Source: Weissella confusa (lineage in GTDB: Bacteria > Bacillota > Bacilli > Lactobacillales > Lactobacillaceae). From it: a stretch of DNA of 64,000 nucleotides. Under the pieces are notes generated by a model. The model saw only the letters and a program-made list of their open reading frames with translations, made no database searches and was not told the DNA's origin. The translations under genes and the position numbers were made by a program. Of this stretch, positions 28,108 to 38,455 are shown one piece after another. The DNA is taken from the NCBI RefSeq assembly GCF_004766315.1, contig NZ_PVSN01000026.1:1-64000 (forward strand). The letters run 5' to 3'. Every line of letters starts with the position of its first letter. Position 1 is the first letter of the stretch.

Positions 28108-28527
28108 ATGGCATTCATGGTTAACTTGAAGGAAGTTTACATCGACCCAGCAGAAGTTGAGGCTTACTTGACGGAAATCGCTAACCTTTGGCAAGGTGAA
28201 GAAGACAACTACGAGAACGAAGCTGTAACGTCACAAATCATGGACTTTGTTTACAACAAGGACACTGATGACGCGCACTTTGCGTTTGATAAGGCTGACA
28301 ACGAGTTGGTTATGCGTAAGGGTAAGGACTTTTACCAATTGATTCGCCAAATTCGTACGAAGGTTGACTCAGAAGTGCCTGCCGATGTTACACCATTGGT
28401 AGCACAAACGATCAACCAAAACGTTCAACAAAACTTGCGTATGCGTATGCAAATGCAATCAGGACCTTTTGCTCAAACGACGTCACGCGGTTACATCGCC
28501 CGTCAAGAAGCTGAAGGCAACAACTAA
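28108..28527 (+). CDS. Hypothetical protein (139 aa)
   Basis: Soluble acidic protein with an N-terminal helical part (VNLKEVYIDPAEVEAYLTEI) and a C-terminal part rich in Gln, Arg and Met (RMRMQMQ). ATG 28108 is chosen because AAAGAGGA precedes it and a much longer upstream extension looks non-coding. The codon use is that of well-expressed genes. No family is recognised; it has its own terminator. Confidence 0.7.
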   Translation: MAFMVNLKEVYIDPAEVEAYLTEIANLWQGEEDNYENEAVTSQIMDFVYNKDTDDAHFAFDKADNELVMRKGKDFYQLIRQIRTKVDSEVPADVTPLVAQTINQNVQQNLRMRMQMQSGPFAQTTSRGYIARQEAEGNN

Positions 28528-28534
28528 TAGAAGA

Positions 28535-28565
28535 GGGACCGACAAATTTGTCGGTCCTTTTTTTG
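28535..28565 (+). terminator. Terminator after the 139-aa gene
   Basis: GGACCGACAAATTTGTCGGTCC is a perfect inverted repeat followed by T7. Confidence 0.92.
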
Positions 28566-28618
28566 ACCAATAAAGCCGAAATTATTCTAAGGTTAAAACA
28601 AAAGATGAGGTGATGAAG

Positions 28619-29026
28619 ATGTATATTGAACTTTATGATTACGCAACGAACCGTGTAATGAATAACTTTGATCCTGAGACCCAAGTGATTTTGTTTGCGG
28701 TGGAAGATGGGATAAGCCCATACAATGATCCGCTAGATGTTACGATGGAAACAAGCTTTACGATTAACATTGTTAACAAGGATGTCCCATACCAACGCTG
28801 GTTTGATATGCCTTTGGAAACGAGCTTGGGGACTTGGTACATCAAGAGTACGTCAAAGTCTTTGCTAGCTGAAAACATGCAACTTCGTAAGAAGAACAAT
28901 TTTGGTGGCTTGGCACTTGATTCCAACGAACAAGGTCGTTTGGTTGAGAGTGTTGCTGTAAAGGATGCCACTGGGGTTGATATTGCAGCATACGATGCTA
29001 ATCAAAACGGACCAGAATATAAGTAA
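28619..29026 (+). CDS. Hypothetical protein (135 aa)
   Basis: Soluble protein that looks mostly beta (many alternating hydrophobic residues, MYIELYDYATNRV...). No signal peptide. The site GATGAGG suits ATG 28619, though GTG 28610 and ATG 28613 are possible starts. No family recognised. It stands about 85 bases before the HmoB-like gene and could share its transcript. Confidence 0.65.
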   Translation: MYIELYDYATNRVMNNFDPETQVILFAVEDGISPYNDPLDVTMETSFTINIVNKDVPYQRWFDMPLETSLGTWYIKSTSKSLLAENMQLRKKNNFGGLALDSNEQGRLVESVAVKDATGVDIAAYDANQNGPEYK

Positions 29027-29111
29027 AGCGGATAGTTTTGACGGGCATTTTTGATATAAATTGGTTATAATGTTTTTAATCTAATTGGGGAATAATGTGG
29101 AGGAAAACATA

Positions 29112-29624
29112 ATGACTGAATACTTACATGTCGCCTTTGGTTCAAAGGCAGTGTTGCAAAATGTGCGTAATGAACACTTGGATCACAAGTTGTTGATGAT
29201 GGTTGATGACGAAGATAAGTCTCGCTACCAGTTGCTTGAAAAGACAACGGATAAGAAGTCAATTTTTGCAATGCCAACAACGTATGAAATCCTTGCTAGT
29301 CGTGGGGAAACGAGTGATATTCGTGGCTGGATGAATTTTACGTTCATCACATTGAATGATGCAGAGCGTGATAACTTCATTCGTCGTTATAATGCCTATG
29401 AAGAGGGGATGGATGAGCATGGTTTCATTAGCTCATTCTTGTTGCAACGTAACGATAACCAACATCAACTTGTGATGCTATCAACGTGGAACATGAAGTC
29501 TGATTGGGAGCTATGGCATGCCAAGAATGACTTCCCACTCCGTCAATATGAGAGTTCAAACAGCTTATATGGTTTGATGCGTAAGCAATACAGCTTCGCA
29601 GCGTTCTCAAAGCAGAATATGTAA
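29112..29624 (+). CDS. HmoB/TRAP-like protein with ABM-type fold
   Basis: Protein of 170 residues whose layout resembles Bacillus HmoB and staphylococcal TRAP: an N-terminal extension with a YEILASRGE segment, a core starting at WMNFTFI, then HGFISSFLLQR and LVMLSTWNMKSDWELWH. Those relatives belong to the antibiotic biosynthesis monooxygenase (IsdG-like) fold and some degrade haem. By eye the Asn of the core is present, but the later catalytic His is not obvious (DFPLRQYES). Function is therefore uncertain. ATG 29112 follows GGAGG. Confidence 0.6.
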   Translation: MTEYLHVAFGSKAVLQNVRNEHLDHKLLMMVDDEDKSRYQLLEKTTDKKSIFAMPTTYEILASRGETSDIRGWMNFTFITLNDAERDNFIRRYNAYEEGMDEHGFISSFLLQRNDNQHQLVMLSTWNMKSDWELWHAKNDFPLRQYESSNSLYGLMRKQYSFAAFSKQNM

Positions 29625-29677
29625 ATAATCTATTCAATAACAGGATAATTTGATATAGTTAATACTGTTATTGATAT

Positions 29678-29761
29678 GCCGCCGTGGCGGAACTGGCAGA
29701 CGCGCACCGTTCAGGTCGGTGTGAGAGCAATCTCGTGCAGGTTCGATTCCTGTCGGCGGCA
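29678..29761 (+). tRNA. tRNA-Leu (anticodon CAG)
   Basis: Folds as a class II tRNA. Acceptor stem GCCGCCG/CGGCGGC, anticodon arm CACCG-TTCAGGT-CGGTG giving anticodon CAG, long variable arm and T-arm GGTTCGATTCC. Discriminator is A; CCA is not encoded. It reads the CTG codon, which is rare in the surrounding genes. Confidence 0.95.
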
Positions 29762-29767
29762 TACAGG

Positions 29768-29807
29768 AAAGGATGATTTCTCACACACGGGAAGTCATCC
29801 TTTTTTT
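29768..29807 (+). terminator. Terminator of tRNA-Leu
   Basis: AAAGGATGA/TCATCCTTT stem with an 18-base loop, followed by a T-run. Confidence 0.85.
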
Positions 29808-29896
29808 GAACATGAGATTGAATTTACTGGTGGCTCGAAGTTTGTTTCGGGTCATTTGGTTTGATATGATGGAGAAAAGAAGCGTGAGGGCGGGAT

Positions 29897-30355
29897 ATGA
29901 ATCGTAAAATAATTGAAAAAGGTTACGCCATCATTCTCGATTTAGCGATGTTGGTGTTGGGAATTGTGATGATTGGGTTCTTTGTGAAAGAACTCTGGGA
30001 ATTGGTCACAATGCTGATACATGTGGATTTGGCAACGGATTTCTTCGGGGTGGCGGAACGCATTTTGGAAACGTTCTTGTTCTTCGAGTTTGTGGTGCTA
30101 ACACGTGAGTACTTTATCCAAGATCGCATTTCTTTGCAGAACTTTATGTATATTGGGATTACGGCATTGCTTCGAAATCTATTGGTTTATCACGACGATA
30201 CGATTGGCATTTTGATTCAAGCAGCAGCCATTGCGATTTTGATTTTAGTGCTAGTTGTCTACCGCTGGTCACGCCGTTATCTGGCAGATTTGGCGCATCG
30301 CGAGGAGCGTGAAGAACTGGTGTTTGCTGAAGAGCATCCTGAGGCAACGAAGTAG
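29897..30355 (+). CDS. PsiE-like membrane protein
   Basis: Protein of 152 residues with four hydrophobic helices and the pattern FFEFVVLTREYF...YIGITALLRNLLV, seen in the phosphate-starvation-inducible PsiE family. Function is unknown even in well-studied species. The start has the weak site GAGGGCGGG. It is monocistronic with a terminator directly after the stop. Confidence 0.8.
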   Translation: MNRKIIEKGYAIILDLAMLVLGIVMIGFFVKELWELVTMLIHVDLATDFFGVAERILETFLFFEFVVLTREYFIQDRISLQNFMYIGITALLRNLLVYHDDTIGILIQAAAIAILILVLVVYRWSRRYLADLAHREEREELVFAEEHPEATK

Positions 30356-30377
30356 GTCGATGACCTGCTTTTTTTAT
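30351..30377 (+). terminator. Terminator of the PsiE-like gene
   Basis: AGTAGGTC/GACCTGCT stem with a 3-base loop, followed by T7; it overlaps the stop codon. Confidence 0.82.
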
Positions 30378-30441
30378 ACCATGACAAGAGTTATCGATTG
30401 CACGTATAATAAGAATAGTTGCTTTCGAGAGGATAAGAAAA

Positions 30442-31224
30442 ATGCTGGATTTAGATAAAATTCCAAAAAAGACGTTAAGGCGAAGTAAGTGGATAACGGT
30501 TCTAATACTGTTCTTGGCAATTGGGTTTACACCAGCCTATCTAGACAGTATTTCGAATGTGTTAGTCTTCGCGTTCTTGGTAAGCATGGTCACAAAGCCG
30601 ACCTTTGTGTTCCGTTGGCTACTACCACTAATGTTAATCGGTGTTGCCTGGGCCATTCCGGGAATTGGTTGGCCAGTGCAACTTGTGCTATCAGGCGTTG
30701 TTTTGGGCGCCCGTCAAGTCGTATTTACACCGATGAAGCAAACTAAGCAACGGATTACGACAGCAAAGCAAAAACTAACCATTAATACTGATAACTTATC
30801 GAAGCGTGATGTCACTGTGTTTAAAGCAACATTCAATCGGACGCTAGCCAGTGTTGATCACGTGGAAGAATTGTTGCAGTTGACGACGGGATTGCGTAAA
30901 ATTGCGGTTGAAACCGATGTGATGCGGTTTGCACGCGGTATTCTAAAAGAATTAGCTGATGATCCAACCCAATTAACGGAAGCAGATGAGTTTGTTTATA
31001 CGCATTTGCCAAACATGGAACAAATTCTGGTCACGTATCAAGAAATTGCGAACCATGAAATGATTGACGAGTCGGACAAAGCGCACTTGAAGGCGGCACG
31101 TGAAGTATTGCGCCAACTTGCTGATCAAATTCAACAAGACTACCGTTTAATCACACGTGATGATTTAAACTCACTTCGCGATCAAATTGATGTGGCGAAG
31201 CGAACTATGGGGGATAAAAAATGA
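30442..31224 (+). CDS. XpaC-like (5-bromo-4-chloroindolyl phosphate hydrolysis family) protein
   Basis: Protein of 260 residues with two or three N-terminal hydrophobic segments (about 18-95) and a C-terminal helical cytoplasmic domain (about 120-255). The gene partner is telA; XpaC-TelA pairs are common in Firmicutes and are linked to tolerance of tellurite and cell-wall stress. The family name reflects an old activity assay, not a known physiological substrate. Its stop overlaps the telA start in ATGA. Confidence 0.82.
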   Translation: MLDLDKIPKKTLRRSKWITVLILFLAIGFTPAYLDSISNVLVFAFLVSMVTKPTFVFRWLLPLMLIGVAWAIPGIGWPVQLVLSGVVLGARQVVFTPMKQTKQRITTAKQKLTINTDNLSKRDVTVFKATFNRTLASVDHVEELLQLTTGLRKIAVETDVMRFARGILKELADDPTQLTEADEFVYTHLPNMEQILVTYQEIANHEMIDESDKAHLKAAREVLRQLADQIQQDYRLITRDDLNSLRDQIDVAKRTMGDKK

Positions 31225-32327
31225 CAGAAGAAGTAATGACACAAGAGACGGTGGCGACACCGGAGTTAACGGATACGTTGACCTCTGAAGAGAAGTCAAA
31301 GGCGTTGCAACTCGCACAAACGTTGGACGTTTCAACGAGCGACTCAGTGTTAACATACGGTGCAGATGCACAAAAGAACCTTTCAGCTTTCTCACAAGGT
31401 GTATTGGATAAGGTTCAAAATCAAGATGTTGGCCCAATCGGTGACTCACTAACTGAGTTGATGAACACATTGAACCAAGCTAGCCCAGACGATTTACGTC
31501 CGGAAAAGCAAGGGTTCTTTGCCCGTATCTTTAACCGCGTTCAAAAGTCAGTCTATGAAATGACAGCGAAGTACCAACGAATTGGTGCGCAAGTTGATAA
31601 CGTGGCTGCCCGCTTGGATCGTCACAAGGATTCCTTGTTGGCTGATAACAAGATGTTGGATGGGTTGTTCCAAGAAAACCTCGACTTCTTCAACCAATTG
31701 AATGTTTATATTGGTGGGGCGGAGATGAAGTTGAGCGACGTGCGCCAACGTGAATTGCCAGCTGCCCAAGAAAAGGCGCGTCAAACGAACAACCAACTTG
31801 ATGTTCAAAAGGTACAAGATTTGGTGCAGTTTGAACAACGTTTGGAAAAGCGTACTAACGATTTGAAGTTGACGCGTCAAATTGCCTTGCAACAAGCGCC
31901 ACAAATTCGATTGATCCAATCAACAAATCAAGTGTTGGCCGAAAAGATTCAAGCGTCTGTTTCAACGGCTATTCCATTGTGGAAGAATCAAGTTGCAATT
32001 GCGTTGACGTTGTTGAAGCAAAAGAATGCTGTTATTGCACAGCGTGCTGTGGCTGATACGACCAACGAACTTTTGCGTGCAAATGCCGACATGCTTCACC
32101 AAAGTGCGGTTGAAACCGCGAAGGAAAACGAGCGCGGTGTTGTTGATATCGAAACGCTTCAAGAAACGCAAAACAGCTTGATTGCAACGATTCAAGAGAC
32201 GATGCAAATTCAACGTGACGGTCGTGCTAAGCGTGCCGATGCTGAGCAACAAATGCAGGCAATGGAGACTGAGTTGAAGGAAAAGTTGTTGGGGGATGGC
32301 CGAAAACCAAGGTCGCAAAGACATTAA
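31221..32327 (+). CDS. TelA-like toxic anion resistance protein
   Basis: Soluble helical protein of 368 residues with TelA-family features: a central long coiled-coil region and the pattern LVQFEQRLEKRTNDLKLTRQIALQQAPQIRLIQ. Relatives are connected with tellurite resistance, nisin tolerance and cell-envelope stress; the mechanism is unknown. It is coupled by a 4-base overlap to the XpaC-like gene and ends at a strong terminator. Confidence 0.9.
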   Translation: MTEEVMTQETVATPELTDTLTSEEKSKALQLAQTLDVSTSDSVLTYGADAQKNLSAFSQGVLDKVQNQDVGPIGDSLTELMNTLNQASPDDLRPEKQGFFARIFNRVQKSVYEMTAKYQRIGAQVDNVAARLDRHKDSLLADNKMLDGLFQENLDFFNQLNVYIGGAEMKLSDVRQRELPAAQEKARQTNNQLDVQKVQDLVQFEQRLEKRTNDLKLTRQIALQQAPQIRLIQSTNQVLAEKIQASVSTAIPLWKNQVAIALTLLKQKNAVIAQRAVADTTNELLRANADMLHQSAVETAKENERGVVDIETLQETQNSLIATIQETMQIQRDGRAKRADAEQQMQAMETELKEKLLGDGRKPRSQRH

Positions 32328-32341
32328 TTAAAAAATTTTTT

Positions 32342-32373
32342 CGCGGACATTGTTATCAATGTCCGCGTTTTTT
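32342..32373 (+). terminator. Terminator of xpaC-telA
   Basis: 11-bp stem CGCGGACATTG/CAATGTCCGCG followed by T6. Confidence 0.93.
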
Positions 32374-32588
32374 ATCACGATAAATTCATGTTTTACGCTG
32401 AACTTGTCGTGATAAGAATTATATACAAAAGAATGTGATAACCGTTTCATTTCGTGCATGAACCCCATTAAAACAATAGCGAACAAGTAAACTTGGCTTT
32501 AATTATTTTTTAATAATTTGTGGTGATAAAGGGCAGTTTGACTGTCATGTTTCTGTAATTTATTCGCAATTTTTCGTAAAAATGGGGG

Positions 32589-32617
32589 TTACATTTTCAC
32601 ATATTGACGGTTATAAT
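32589..32617 (+). promoter_or_regulatory. Promoter of spx
   Basis: TTACAT, 17-base spacer, TATAAT; 49 bases before the spx ATG. Confidence 0.65.
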
Positions 32618-32665
32618 AGGAGCCATAGGTAGCAGTAGCACCGTAGAAGCCGGAAGGAGGCACAT

Positions 32666-33064
32666 ATGGTCACGTTATATACATCACCTAGTTGCACATC
32701 ATGCCGCAAAGCGCGTGCATGGCTCGAAGAAAACGCCATTTCCTATACTGAGCGTAATGTCTTCAAAGAGCCATTGAGCCGAGATGAGATTAAGAACATC
32801 CTCCGCATGACGGAAGACGGGACTGAAGAAATCATCTCAACACGATCAAAGCTGTTTGCTGAATTAGATGTGAAGCTAGATGACTTGTCATTGAGTCAAT
32901 TGATTGAAATGATTCAACAGCAACCTGCGCTATTGAAGCGCCCATTAATGATTGATGAAAAGCGTATGCAGGTTGGTTACAATGAAGATGAGATTCGTCG
33001 CTTCTTGCCACACAAGGTTCGTCAACAAGAGCTTAAGCGTGCAACGCTTATGGTAGATTTGTAA
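32666..33064 (+). CDS. spx: Transcriptional regulator Spx
   Basis: Redox-sensing regulator that binds the RNA polymerase alpha subunit and is degraded by ClpXP. The 132 residues start [15 protein letters not shown] with the CxxC redox switch at Cys10 and Cys13, and continue with the ArsC-like fold ([27 protein letters not shown]). Start follows GGAAGGAGG. Its neighbour is mecA, whose product is a Clp adaptor; this order is common in Gram-positive cocci. Confidence 0.95.
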   Translation: MVTLYTSPSCTSCRKARAWLEENAISYTERNVFKEPLSRDEIKNILRMTEDGTEEIISTRSKLFAELDVKLDDLSLSQLIEMIQQQPALLKRPLMIDEKRMQVGYNEDEIRRFLPHKVRQQELKRATLMVDL

Positions 33065-33086
33065 CATCCTAACCCATACATAAAAT

Positions 33087-33114
33087 GAGGCTACTGGGTG
33101 TGGCCTCTTTTTTA
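33087..33114 (+). terminator. Terminator of spx
   Basis: GAGGC/GCCTC stem with T6. Confidence 0.75.
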
Positions 33115-33225
33115 GCCCAAATTGGTGGTTAAAACACTAATATATCGACTATTAATCAGTAACTTTGTTATAATGGTTAACAAAGATAAGTTCCCGAATA
33201 ACGGGAAGGGAAGGGGTGCCCAATT

Positions 33226-33969
33226 ATGGAAATGGAACGCATTAATGAGGATACAATTCGAGTTGTGGTGACTAACGACGATCTCGCAGAACGCAGTATC
33301 TCAGTGATCGATTTGCTGGGCAACCAGGAAGAAATTGAACGTTTCTTCTACAATATCTTGGAAGAAGTTGATGTTGAGCACGATTTTGAAAACAATGAGG
33401 CTGTCACTTTCCAAGTATTGCCAAACCGAAATGGCTTGGAGTTGTTTATTTCAAAGAACATTGGTGATAAGGCCATGATGGATGGGGTTATCAACTCAAT
33501 GTTTGGAAATCGCGATGCGGGCGACGTCAACGATGATGTTTCAGATAGTTTGTTGGAGCAACTACTTGATAATGACGGTACAAGCGATCGTAAGCCAAAG
33601 GCTAACAGCCGTGCCCGTGCTGAAGAACAAGCTGCCAACCAAATGGTTAATGCAGCTCGTGAGTTGGCACGTGACAAGCAAGGTCGCCGTCAAGTTATCT
33701 TGAAGTTCAACGACTTTGAAGCGATCATCCAATTCGCTAAGATGATGCAAGAAGAAGTTGGTGATTCAAAGATTATCGAGTACAACAAGGCTTACTACCT
33801 TGAGTTGTCATTCGATGATTCAGTATCACAAACTGGTTTGCAAGACATCACCGCGGTAGCACGTGAGTATGGTGAAGTAACGCCGGTAGCAGCAGAAGTG
33901 CTTGCAGAACACGGACGTACGATCTTCGCTGAAAACGCATTGACGCAAGTGTTGTCATACTTTAACTAG
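33226..33969 (+). CDS. mecA: Adaptor protein MecA
   Basis: Adaptor that delivers substrates (such as competence regulators) to ClpCP. The 247 residues have the N-terminal substrate-binding part (MEMERINEDTIRVVVTNDDLAERSI), an acidic linker and a C-terminal ClpC-binding domain (VILKFNDFEAIIQFAKMM). Start follows GGGAAGGG. The competence-related gene for a CoiA-like protein is about 6 kb downstream. Confidence 0.94.
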   Translation: MEMERINEDTIRVVVTNDDLAERSISVIDLLGNQEEIERFFYNILEEVDVEHDFENNEAVTFQVLPNRNGLELFISKNIGDKAMMDGVINSMFGNRDAGDVNDDVSDSLLEQLLDNDGTSDRKPKANSRARAEEQAANQMVNAARELARDKQGRRQVILKFNDFEAIIQFAKMMQEEVGDSKIIEYNKAYYLELSFDDSVSQTGLQDITAVAREYGEVTPVAAEVLAEHGRTIFAENALTQVLSYFN

Positions 33970-33980
33970 AATAAAGCCCA

Positions 33981-34018
33981 AAAGCACACAATCGATTTTT
34001 CGGTTGTGTGCTTTTTTT
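33981..34018. terminator. Terminator of mecA, possibly bidirectional
   Basis: Long stem AGCACACAATCG/CGGTTGTGTGCT followed by T7 on plus. On minus the stem is followed by TTTTGGGC, so it might also stop the putative RNA at 34030-34310. Confidence 0.88.
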
Positions 34019-34030
34019 GTCGTTCACTGG

Positions 34031-34310
34031 GGGTTTGGGGTTTGTGTCGACGCGTTGCGTCGAGGCATGGTGGATATGGGGGCGGGGGTTCTCCGTCCTG
34101 CAATATAAGCTGGTGGCAACGGAGTCCCGCTCTCACTAAGCCTCAGCGTGTTTCTGCGCCTGTCGCCTTGAAATCCACTGCTGCTAAGTGATTGCTGGTG
34201 CTCCTGTCCTTGCTTGGTCACCGGCTAATATCGCAGGAGCTCCGAACCCCCGCCACGTGTTAGCGTGCCCTAGAAGGGGCCAAGCACTCCGGCCGTCAGG
34301 ACGGACACTT
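34031..34310. ncRNA. Candidate large structured RNA (long rod-like fold)
   Basis: This gene-free block is conspicuously GC-rich against AT-rich flanks. GGCGGGGGTTC (34081-34091) pairs perfectly with GAACCCCCGCC (34244-34254). Inside, TCCTGC/GCAGGA (34096-34101, 34233-34238), ATAT/ATAT (34103-34106, 34228-34231) and AGCTGGTGG/TCACCGGCT (34108-34116, 34218-34226) continue the same rod. Further in, GCTCTCACTAAGC (34129-34141) pairs with GCTAAGTGATTGC. Extra hairpins lie outside, e.g. CGACGC/GCGTCG (34049-34063) and CCGT/ACGG near 34293. No RNase P, tmRNA or SRP RNA signature was seen. The minus strand is favoured because a bidirectional hairpin could end it. Confidence 0.55.
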
Positions 34311-34465
34311 ACTACCAAATAAAACACCACAAACCAAAACCATTGACCATATACAAATCTTATAAATTAAAGAAAAAGAATTACGCCAAAAACCATTGTT
34401 TGTTGCAAAAGTTTTACAAATGAAAAGGTGGGCAATGTATCAGATGAGACTGTGCCGTATTTGGC

Positions 34466-34479
34466 AGTAAACGCTTTCA
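34466..34479. promoter_or_regulatory. cre-like box, one mismatch
   Basis: AGTAAACGCTTTCA fits the cre consensus except for the first base. Confidence 0.5.
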
Positions 34480-34627
34480 TTGTTGCTATTTTGGGATTGT
34501 TAATAAAAAAACTTACAACTTAATCACAGACTATAACCGTCAGAATTCATACTTTAGTCTTTTTGTTCGAAACTTTTACAAAATATATCTGTAATATAGT
34601 TGTTACAACGAAGCAGTAAATTGTGAA

Positions 34628-34641
34628 TGTAAACGCTTACA
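34628..34641. promoter_or_regulatory. Perfect cre box upstream of the beta-glucoside operon
   Basis: TGTAAACGCTTACA is a perfect palindrome matching TGNNANCGNTNNCA, suggesting carbon catabolite repression by CcpA. Confidence 0.8.
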
Positions 34642-34687
34642 TTAAATTATTTGCGACGTTGGATTTTCACTTTACGTAACCGAATAG

Positions 34688-36154
<1,467 letters not shown>

Positions 36155-36202
36155 TTTAATTCTAAAAAATTTTTATTAAAGGTATTTCTGGAGGAAATAA
36201 TT

Positions 36203-36520
36203 ATGGCAGACAAGACGATTATGTTGGCATGTGCGGCAGGAATGTCAACTTCAATGTTGGTTAAGCGTATGCAAGATGCAGCTAAGGCTGAAGGTAAGGA
36301 CTACGAGATTTTTGCAAAGTCAACGTCAGATATTGATGCAGAATTGGCATCAGATCACAAGCCTGACGTATTGTTGCTTGGACCTCAAGTCGGTTACTTG
36401 AAGAACGATGTTAAGAAGAAGACTGACGAAGCTGGTATTCCAATGGATGTTATCAACATGATGGACTACGGCATGATGAAGGGTGACAAGGTTTTGGCAG
36501 CAGCCGAAGCAATGATGTAA
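36203..36520 (+). CDS. PTS cellobiose/beta-glucoside IIB component
   Basis: Passes phosphate from IIA to the incoming sugar. The 105 residues have the phosphorylated Cys10 in LACAAGMSTSML, and the later GPQVGYL is typical of the lactose/cellobiose IIB family. Start follows GGAGG. It lies between the first GH1 and IIA in the same operon. Confidence 0.95.
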   Translation: MADKTIMLACAAGMSTSMLVKRMQDAAKAEGKDYEIFAKSTSDIDAELASDHKPDVLLLGPQVGYLKNDVKKKTDEAGIPMDVINMMDYGMMKGDKVLAAAEAMM

Positions 36521-36549
36521 CACGATTTGAGCAGTAACAAATGACGGTT

Positions 36550-36582
36550 TGACTGACTGGTAGCGTAATGACCAGTCAGTCA
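36550..36582 (+). other. Perfect 12-bp hairpin between IIB and IIA genes
   Basis: TGACTGACTGGT/ACCAGTCAGTCA with a 9-base loop and no T-run after it. It probably shapes mRNA processing or stability rather than ending transcription. Confidence 0.7.
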
Positions 36583-36603
36583 TTAGCATATGGGGGAATA
36601 ATT

Positions 36604-38381
<1,778 letters not shown>

Positions 38382-38455
38382 TTCTAATAGAGGATTGGTG
38401 TTAACTATCGGTTTTAAAAATTTATACTATATATTCATAGAATGAGGATAACAAC

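Larger units (their letters stand above)
32328..32665 (+). other. Intergenic region telA to spx
   Basis: This 338-base stretch holds no gene. It contains the telA terminator (32342-32373). An 8-bp inverted repeat TATCACGA/TCGTGATA (32373-32380, 32407-32414) follows with a 26-base gap, then AT-rich DNA and the spx promoter (32589-32617). Confidence 0.7.

Noticed and set aside
34006-34221. Short open frames on both strands in the GC-rich block
   Set aside because: They lack ribosome binding sites, have codon use unlike neighbours and lie across stable hairpins; more likely non-coding.
34031-34310. RNase P RNA, tmRNA or SRP RNA
   Set aside because: None of the hallmark sequences (for example GAGGAAAGTCC of RNase P or the GGAAGGAAGC region of SRP RNA) was found on either strand.
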